Shown: positions 7,544 through 12,787 of the stretch, in pieces
Position numbering within the stretch: position 1 is the first letter of the stretch
Layout: every line of letters starts with the position of its first letter
Assembly (NCBI GenBank): GCA_026418315.1
Contig: JAOABO010000043.1
Location: 1-12,787 of the forward strand
Length of the DNA: 12,787 bases
Source: Bacteroidia bacterium
GTDB taxonomy: Bacteria; Bacteroidota; Bacteroidia; B-17B0; Aurantibacillaceae
Direction: 5' to 3'
Notes under the pieces: generated by a model
Told to the model about the DNA's origin: nothing
The model's input: only the letters and a program-made list of their open reading frames with translations
Database searches by the model: none
Made by a program: the position numbers and the translations under genes

Positions 7544-10500
7544 TGTCACAGTATTATTAACGCAAACTGATGTGGAAGGAGAAACATTCAAGATAATGTT
7601 ATTTGGTTGAAAAATATTTAAGGTAACCGTGGTGTTGCAACCAGAAGCATCATTCACTATCACAGAATAACTACCACTACCTAAATTAACTGCAACATTA
7701 GAATTTCCGCCTGATGGTAGCCAGGTATAGGTATAAGGTGCCACTCCGCCCTGTATATTAATGGTGGCACTCCCTGTAGCAGACCCAAAGCAATCGGCCG
7801 AATCGGTAGTAATGGTATAAGAAAGGTTGGAGGCAGAAACCGTAAAGTTGGCAGATGAAGTACAGTTATGAGCATCACTGACAAAAACAGTATAAATGCC
7901 TGGTGGTAAATTGGAAGCTACCTGTGAATTTCCTCCAATAGGAGACCACGTATAAGAATATGGAGAAGTGCCACCTGTAACATTAACAGTTGCTGTGGCA
8001 TTACCTCCACAGTTGTTGGTAGATGTAACACTAACATTCAAGGAACTTGCCTGAGTAACAGAAACACTAGCAACAGATGTGCAAGTTGTTATATCGGAGA
8101 TTAAAACTGTATAAATCCCCGCACTTAAATTATTAGTAACATTAGCATTCCCTCCAGATGGTATCCATGTATAACTATACGTCGGATTCCCTCCACTTAC
8201 GTTCACTGTAGCACTTCCGTTACTTCCACCGTAGCAGCTTACAGAACTACTATTTACAGTTATTGTAAATGCCGATGCCTGTGTGATATTAACCACCGTA
8301 GAAGCCGTACAACTGGCGTTATCCTGAATATATACTGTGTAATTTCCTGCCACAAGATTACTTGCAATAGAAGAAGTACTAACAGACGGTGCCCATGTAT
8401 AAGAATAAGGCGTTGTTCCACCCGTTATACTAACTGTAGCACTTCCATTGCTGCCACCATTGCAACTCACACTTTGGGTTTGAATACCTGCAACAGCAAT
8501 ACCTGTACCTCCGATGGTGAGTGTGGTAAAAGTAGTACAACCATAAGAGTCAGAAATATTAACTGTATAGTTACCTATACTTAACCCTGTTGCTACTGAT
8601 GCACTTCCTCCTATTGGTATCCATGTATAAGTATATGGAGAAAAACCACCTGAAGGCATAACGGTAGCACTACCGGGTGTACTGCAAGATGCATTTTGAA
8701 TATTAACTGATGTATTAATAAGGGCGGTAGAAGTGCCTATTGTTGTTGTAAAAGTAACCAAACAATTATTAGCATCTTTTACCAATACCGAATAATTTCC
8801 TGAGGTAAGATTATTGGCTATATTGGAATTCCCACCAGATGGTAACCATGTATATGTATATGGGGAAGTACCACCAGTAACAGAGATAGTAGCATTACCA
8901 TTGGCGGCCGTACACGTAGCATTTTGAGTAGTAATGGTTGAAGTAATGGCTGCCGGTTGTGTTATGGAAAGAGTAACGGTACCCGTACATGCATTATTGT
9001 CTTTTGCAATGACCGTATAAACCGTTCCGGGATTTAAATTACTTTGCACAGAACCTGTAAGAGAACCTGGCATCCATGTGTAAGTATAAGGACCAGTGCC
9101 GCCAGATGCCGATACCGTACAGGAACCCGTACCTCCATTACATAATGCGTTTTGAATGGTAGGAGTAATAACAATAGTAGGACAGCTTACACAGGGAGTG
9201 ATAGATGCAGCACTATTAATTTGAACAGTAGACCCTGTAGCATCCGTAATTCGTATAGGATAGTTAGGCGGAGCAGGTGCTACTGTTCCCGTAGCATAAT
9301 TTGCCCAATAGGTAACTGTAACAGAACACCCTGGCGGAACATTACAGCCAAATATACAGCTACTACAATTAACACTGGTGGTCTGATAAGCCCATGTGTA
9401 ACTTGGAGTTCCTCCACTAACCTGTAATGAACCCGAGGGTTGAGAACAGACATTTAAGGTAGAACAGGGCGCTACAACAACCTGTGTGGTTTGAGAACCA
9501 CAAGATAACGAATAAGTTACAACAAAAGTTCCTGTGCCAGATATAGATGGACTAAAAGAACCAGTAGATGAATTAATACACGATCCACAAGATGCACTAA
9601 AAGTGCCACCAGGTGTAGATACCGAAAACGTAAAGGGAGGGTCACTTTGACATTTTTGAGTAACTGGACAAATGTTTGGGTCGCAGCAAATCATAGATTG
9701 AGGAGCACAAGCGGATGCTGCAAATGTTTGTACATATCCTGTGCGGGAAGCACTACCTGAATTACCCGTAGAACCTGCAGCGATTATTTCTCCTCCTGAA
9801 TTTACCTCTACATCATATACATTAAACGATGTCGGATAACTCCCTAATAAGTTTAAGTTCTGATCAAATTTATAAACGCCGTTGGTTGAACCAACATAAA
9901 CATTACCACAATTATCAATAGCAATGCCACTATTACCTACAGCATTACCACCAAAGCCACCTGAAAATGAACCTCCCGGAATGGCAGCAGTTCCTACTAT
10001 TGCACCTGTATTAAAGTTTCTCTTTTGCACTTGATTACCTGCATTGACATATACAAATCCGTTGAAATTACTAAACGCAATGGCTTCCAGCCCGCAGTTG
10101 TTCTTTCTAAAGTTTTCACATTTATATGATAGGTTTAATCCACTATTTACATGAAATGGAAAAGTATTCACCGAACCACAAGGGCTTAAATTATCAGATA
10201 CATAACCAATAGAATCATGTGTTAAGTAATAGTATGTAGAATTGGAACAAGAAGTAATAGACCTAACTTCCTGTTCATTTCCTAAACTTCCAACGCCTGT
10301 AACCTGTACACTATTCGTAACATTACCTGTATTCATATCAATCTGATAAATAAATGGCTGAGGAGCTGTGCTTAATAATGGTAAACGTGTGCCAGCCACT
10401 ACTAATTTCGTTTGATTACAATTAAAAGTTATATTCCAAAATTCCGGACCATTAGTAGTACTAACAGGAGATGTATTATTCCACACTAAGCCTCCGGCTG

Positions 10501-11539
10501 TGCTAACCTTTTGAATCTGCGCAACTGAACCTTGTGTTATATAAGAATTACCAGCATTATCTACTGCAAATGTTCCTAACCAGCTGGTGGTATCATAAGG
10601 CGTATTGTATGTCCATTGCAAAGCCCCGGCACTATTATATTTAATTAATTGCATAGGAGATGTGCCTCCTATAATATATACATTTCCAGCGCCATCCCTT
10701 TCACATTCCCACACACAATCCCAGTTGGTGCTTGGAAAATTCGGAGTTTGTGTCCAAGGATCTATAATCAATGTTTCATTGGATGGATATGCATCAACAT
10801 AAAAAGATAATATGGAATTTTTATCTATTGCATATTTGCATGCAACATTTTTCTTTGTATTTTGAAGATATGCAACCGGCGTGTGCTCTATAATTTCGCC
10901 TAAGGCAGTAAATACAAACACCTGATTATCTTTAATTTTGGTCTTTTTTGAATATTTCCACTTAATATCCGACACTTTGCCGCCAGGATGAACAATGATG
11001 GTATATTTATATCCTTTATCAGGATGTAAGGTGTATTCAATATCAATGTTTGGATAAATGTTTTTGTAAACTACCTTATTGTAGGTGGGGATATAATTGA
11101 TATTCTGTACCTGATTACCTTCTTTGAAAGAATAACTGGAATAAAAAGAATTTTTTTCTTCATAGAAAACCTGGGCATTAGGATGAGTATTTAACCATTC
11201 ACTGGTAATACTCTCTCTTTTTTCAACTAATGTATATTCTTCTTCTCGTTCTTTTTCTTGTTCATAACGTTCTTCTTCTTTTTTCCATTTCTTTTTAATT
11301 AATTCAATTTGTATAGCATTTTTTGAGAAAAAATAATCTTCATTTTGTCCATCGTATGCTACTAAAACAGGTTGATTTAATATTTGTTTGTTTTTCCATT
11401 GTCCTTTGTTTTCAACAAAATATTTTTGAGAAAATGGATTCACTTTCCACTCTTTTTGAACATATAAATCAGGATTTAAAATTTGAGAATGGCCGCAATA
11501 AAAAAAGAAGACAAAAAATACAAGTAAATACTTACTCAT
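7541..11539 (-). CDS. N-terminal part of split giant surface protein with SprB-like repeats
   Basis: The frame has 1332 codons. Residues 1-18 are a Sec signal peptide (likely cut before Gln19). Residues 40-265, starting FVENKGQW and ending LIIDPW, match the DUF7948-type N-terminal domain of large Bacteroidota surface proteins. That domain holds a highly charged insertion (81-112). Residues about 270-605 contain propeller-like repeats such as DGAGNVYIIGG, DNAGNSYIT and DNCGNVYVGS (SBBP-like). Residues 611-786 are cysteine-rich (16 Cys). Seven SprB-like repeats of 73-76 residues follow (790-1315). The frame then stops in the middle of the next Ig-like domain at CVNNTVT. SprB-type proteins are filamentous adhesins secreted by T9SS, but the sorting domain needed for that lies beyond the stop. 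As written, this product would enter the periplasm and remain there. The next gene on the other strand starts 125 bases away, divergently. Confidence 0.82.
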   Translation of the reverse strand: MSKYLLVFFVFFFYCGHSQILNPDLYVQKEWKVNPFSQKYFVENKGQWKNKQILNQPVLVAYDGQNEDYFFSKNAIQIELIKKKWKKEEERYEQEKEREEEYTLVEKRESITSEWLNTHPNAQVFYEEKNSFYSSYSFKEGNQVQNINYIPTYNKVVYKNIYPNIDIEYTLHPDKGYKYTIIVHPGGKVSDIKWKYSKKTKIKDNQVFVFTALGEIIEHTPVAYLQNTKKNVACKYAIDKNSILSFYVDAYPSNETLIIDPWTQTPNFPSTNWDCVWECERDGAGNVYIIGGTSPMQLIKYNSAGALQWTYNTPYDTTSWLGTFAVDNAGNSYITQGSVAQIQKVSTAGGLVWNNTSPVSTTNGPEFWNITFNCNQTKLVVAGTRLPLLSTAPQPFIYQIDMNTGNVTNSVQVTGVGSLGNEQEVRSITSCSNSTYYYLTHDSIGYVSDNLSPCGSVNTFPFHVNSGLNLSYKCENFRKNNCGLEAIAFSNFNGFVYVNAGNQVQKRNFNTGAIVGTAAIPGGSFSGGFGGNAVGNSGIAIDNCGNVYVGSTNGVYKFDQNLNLLGSYPTSFNVYDVEVNSGGEIIAAGSTGNSGSASRTGYVQTFAASACAPQSMICCDPNICPVTQKCQSDPPFTFSVSTPGGTFSASCGSCINSSTGSFSPSISGTGTFVVTYSLSCGSQTTQVVVAPCSTLNVCSQPSGSLQVSGGTPSYTWAYQTTSVNCSSCIFGCNVPPGCSVTVTYWANYATGTVAPAPPNYPIRITDATGSTVQINSAASITPCVSCPTIVITPTIQNALCNGGTGSCTVSASGGTGPYTYTWMPGSLTGSVQSNLNPGTVYTVIAKDNNACTGTVTLSITQPAAITSTITTQNATCTAANGNATISVTGGTSPYTYTWLPSGGNSNIANNLTSGNYSVLVKDANNCLVTFTTTIGTSTALINTSVNIQNASCSTPGSATVMPSGGFSPYTYTWIPIGGSASVATGLSIGNYTVNISDSYGCTTFTTLTIGGTGIAVAGIQTQSVSCNGGSNGSATVSITGGTTPYSYTWAPSVSTSSIASNLVAGNYTVYIQDNASCTASTVVNITQASAFTITVNSSSVSCYGGSNGSATVNVSGGNPTYSYTWIPSGGNANVTNNLSAGIYTVLISDITTCTSVASVSVTQASSLNVSVTSTNNCGGNATATVNVTGGTSPYSYTWSPIGGNSQVASNLPPGIYTVFVSDAHNCTSSANFTVSASNLSYTITTDSADCFGSATGSATINIQGGVAPYTYTWLPSGGNSNVAVNLGSGSYSVIVNDASGCNTTVTLNIFQPNNIILNVSPSTSVCVNNTVT
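7595..9172 (-). repeat. Seven tandem SprB-like repeats (73-76 residues each)
   Basis: Residues 790-865, 866-941, 942-1016, 1017-1091, 1092-1167, 1168-1240 and 1241-1315 of the large protein share one pattern. The core is GG-x-x-x-Y-[ST]-YTW-x-P, then usually NL-x-x-G-x-Y-[ST]-V-x-x-x-D and Cys; the third copy has GL and the first NLNPGTVYTV. Each unit has one Cys near position 10-11 and another near 59-62. At the DNA level the units have many differences, including synonymous ones, so they are not fresh duplications. The pattern corresponds to the SprB repeat of gliding and adhesion proteins. Confidence 0.9.
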
Positions 11540-11555
11540 AAAATTAAGTTTGCGG

Positions 11556-11563
11556 CAAAGATA
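11556..11563 (-). promoter_or_regulatory. Probable -7 promoter box of the giant surface-protein gene
   Basis: On the minus strand TATCTTTG is an exact match to the Bacteroidota -7 element TAnnTTTG. It ends 16 bases before the ATG at 11539, leaving a short A/T-rich leader without a Shine-Dalgarno sequence, as is usual in this phylum. No well-placed TTG (-33) is evident. Confidence 0.55.
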
Positions 11564-11649
11564 AAAAAAAGGGAATCATATACGAGCGTATTTGAATAGA
11601 AAGATACCGCCGTTCAATCAATAATATTACCATCTGAATAAATTTTACT

Positions 11650-11657
11650 GATATTTG
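11650..11657 (+). promoter_or_regulatory. Possible -7 promoter box before the SDR gene
   Basis: GATATTTG differs from TAnnTTTG only in its first base and ends 7 bases before the ATG at 11665, which would give an almost leaderless mRNA. It sits in the 125-base divergent region shared with the minus-strand surface gene. No -33 TTG at standard spacing was found, so this is tentative. Confidence 0.3.
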
Positions 11658-11664
11658 CAGATCT

Positions 11665-12585
11665 ATGAAAAAAGTACTCATTACAGGTGGTAGTGGAATG
11701 ATTGGAAAATATCTTTCCGAAAAATTGGTTGAAAAAAATTATACGGTTTGCTGGCTTTCACAAAACAAAAAAATTACACACGAAAAAACTAAGATTTACT
11801 TCTGGGATATCCAATCCAAAACAATTGATTTACAGGCATTTGAAAATACTCAATATGTAGTACATCTTGCAGGTGCAAACATTGCCCAAAAAAGATGGAC
11901 CAATGAATTTAAAAGAGAAATTTTAAATTCCAGAATTGAAAGCACAGATTTGTTGATCCGAACAATCATTGATAATAAATTGCCCATAAAAAAATTGGTA
12001 GGAGCAAGTGCCGTAGGGTACTATGGCATGAAAAACGATGAAAAAATATACACAGAAGATGATAATCCAGGTGATGATTTTTTAGCCCATGTGTGTGCAT
12101 TGTGGGAAGAAGCATATCGTCCTTTAGTGGTACATCATATTCCAACTGCCATTTTGAGAATAGGATTAGTATTGAGCCACACAGGCGGAATATATACCAA
12201 ATTAAAGCCCCTTTTTCAGATTGGATTAGGAAGTGCATTGGGAAATGGTAAGCAATATATGCCATGGATTCATATTGATGATTTATGTAATATGATCATT
12301 TTTTTATTGGAAAATGAAAATATTCAAGGAATATTTAATGCTGTATCTGATGAGTATATTTCAAACTATAAATTTTCGAAAAAAATGGCTGAATCTTTTC
12401 ATGCTCCGTTTTTTTTACCAAATATACCTGAGTTTATTCTTAAAATGATTTTTGGTGAACAATATCAATTGTTAGTAACAGGGTTAAAAACCAGTAATGA
12501 AAAAATTAAACGCGCAGGATTTCAATTTCGTTTCAGCACACTTGAAGATGCTTTACATGATTTAAAGGAAAAATTAAACACATGA
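11665..12585 (+). CDS. TIGR01777 family SDR-type protein (epimerase-like, with DUF1731 tail)
   Basis: The protein has 306 residues, normal for the family, which includes E. coli YfcH. It is an extended short-chain dehydrogenase with no established substrate. The N-terminal Rossmann loop is TGGSGMIG (7-14). HLAGANI (67-73) is the NAD-side motif, followed by the family's RW at 77-78. SAVGYYG (115-121) holds the Ser and a Tyr of the usual active-site region, but the exact Tyr-x3-Lys of classical SDRs is not obvious here. WIHIDDL (201-207) is typical of the epimerase group. Residues about 251-300 (LPNIPEFILKMIFGE onward) match the DUF1731 C-terminal domain. The TGA stop overlaps the aroE start as ATGA, so the two are translated together. 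It is divergent from the giant surface-protein gene. Confidence 0.88.
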   Translation: MKKVLITGGSGMIGKYLSEKLVEKNYTVCWLSQNKKITHEKTKIYFWDIQSKTIDLQAFENTQYVVHLAGANIAQKRWTNEFKREILNSRIESTDLLIRTIIDNKLPIKKLVGASAVGYYGMKNDEKIYTEDDNPGDDFLAHVCALWEEAYRPLVVHHIPTAILRIGLVLSHTGGIYTKLKPLFQIGLGSALGNGKQYMPWIHIDDLCNMIIFLLENENIQGIFNAVSDEYISNYKFSKKMAESFHAPFFLPNIPEFILKMIFGEQYQLLVTGLKTSNEKIKRAGFQFRFSTLEDALHDLKEKLNT

Positions 12586-12787
12586 GTGTTAAGTTTGGTT
12601 TGATAGGCAAAGCATTATCTCATTCTTTTTCAAAAGAGTTTTTTGAAGAAAAGTTCAGAGAATTGAATCTTCAAGGGTTTTCATATGAGTTATGGGAAAT
12701 GGATAATATAGAAAATATACGTTCCTTTATTCAGGAAAAAGAAAACATTAGAGGGTTTAATGTTACCATTCCATTTAAAGAAGACAT
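12582..12787 (+). CDS. aroE: Shikimate dehydrogenase AroE, 5' part (runs off window)
   Basis: Reduces 3-dehydroshikimate to shikimate with NADPH, in the chorismate pathway. Only 68 full codons are present. FGLIGKALSHSFS (5-17) has the two shikimate-binding serines (Ser13, Ser15), and GFNVTIPFKE (58-67) holds the NVT-x-P-x-K motif with catalytic Lys66, equivalent to Lys65 in E. coli. The start ATG shares bases with the previous gene's TGA (ATGA, 4-base overlap), which fixes the start and implies coupled translation. The NADP-binding domain lies beyond the window. Confidence 0.92.
   Translation, partial: MSVKFGLIGKALSHSFSKEFFEEKFRELNLQGFSYELWEMDNIENIRSFIQEKENIRGFNVTIPFKED

Larger units (their letters stand above)
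6317..11539 (-). pseudogene. Whole split locus: one T9SS adhesin-like gene broken by one in-frame TGA
   Basis: The two reading frames form a single 1740-codon frame interrupted only at codon 1333. The joined architecture is complete and typical: signal peptide, ENKGQW domain, propeller-like region, Cys-rich module, seven SprB-like repeats, two Ig-like domains, two PKD domains and a type B sorting domain. Both ends are intact, including start, promoter-like box and final TAA. No other frameshift or stop is present, so any inactivation is recent, or the stop is a sequence or assembly error. Standard decoding of TGA is supported by its use as the stop at 12583-12585 in the neighbouring gene. Confidence 0.7.

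Noticed and set aside
7595..9172. Tandem repeats as a CRISPR-like or recent satellite array
   Set aside because: The unit is about 225 bases, in frame, diverged between copies and encodes a regular Ig-type protein repeat; there are no short identical repeats with unique spacers.
9152..9427. Plus-strand open frame of 91 codons opposite the repeat region
   Set aside because: Low-complexity Arg/Asn/Ser/Thr-rich translation that mirrors the Thr/Val-rich coding strand; no support as a gene.

Overview
The window looks like the chromosome of an AT-rich member of the Bacteroidota. Several signs agree. There are C-terminal sorting domains of the type IX secretion system (T9SS) of both kinds (type A at 7-1014, type B at the end of the 6317-11539 locus). 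There are tandem SprB-like repeats. Promoter-like boxes resemble the phylum's TAnnTTTG element. Clear Shine-Dalgarno sequences are absent before most genes. I would not name a genus. No mobile element, CRISPR array, tRNA or rRNA was seen.

Layout. (1) 7-1014: a small secreted T9SS type A protein, followed by a very clear intrinsic terminator (1029-1072). (2) 1190-6270: a tight same-strand cluster of five genes, probably one operon: fabD (fatty-acid initiation), an aromatic-rich outer-membrane beta-barrel-like protein, an alanine-dehydrogenase-family protein, a short-form 3-phosphoglycerate dehydrogenase (serA) and a DUF1015 protein. Gaps are 11-12 bases or overlaps of 17 and 1 bases. (3) 6317-11539, minus strand and convergent with the operon: one very large surface-protein locus. 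It has a signal peptide, an N-terminal 'ENKGQW' domain, a propeller-like region, a cysteine-rich module, seven SprB-like repeats, Ig/PKD domains and a T9SS type B sorting domain. It is split by a single in-frame TGA at 7541-7543. (4) 11665 to the end, plus strand: an SDR-type TIGR01777 family protein, coupled by an ATGA overlap to the first 68 codons of aroE (shikimate dehydrogenase), which runs off the window.

How the genes fit together. The operon is mostly core metabolism: lipid initiation, an amino/oxo-acid dehydrogenase and serine synthesis. The flanking genes make exported surface proteins. The split giant gene is the main anomaly. The stop separates the signal peptide and repeats from the T9SS sorting domain, so as written neither half should reach the cell surface. 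It is a nonsense allele, a sequence error or, less likely, a read-through design. The second point of interest is the alanine-dehydrogenase-like protein, which keeps the NAD fold and one catalytic Asp but appears to lack the family's substrate Lys and catalytic His. I found no convincing new defence, mobile or RNA-based system.
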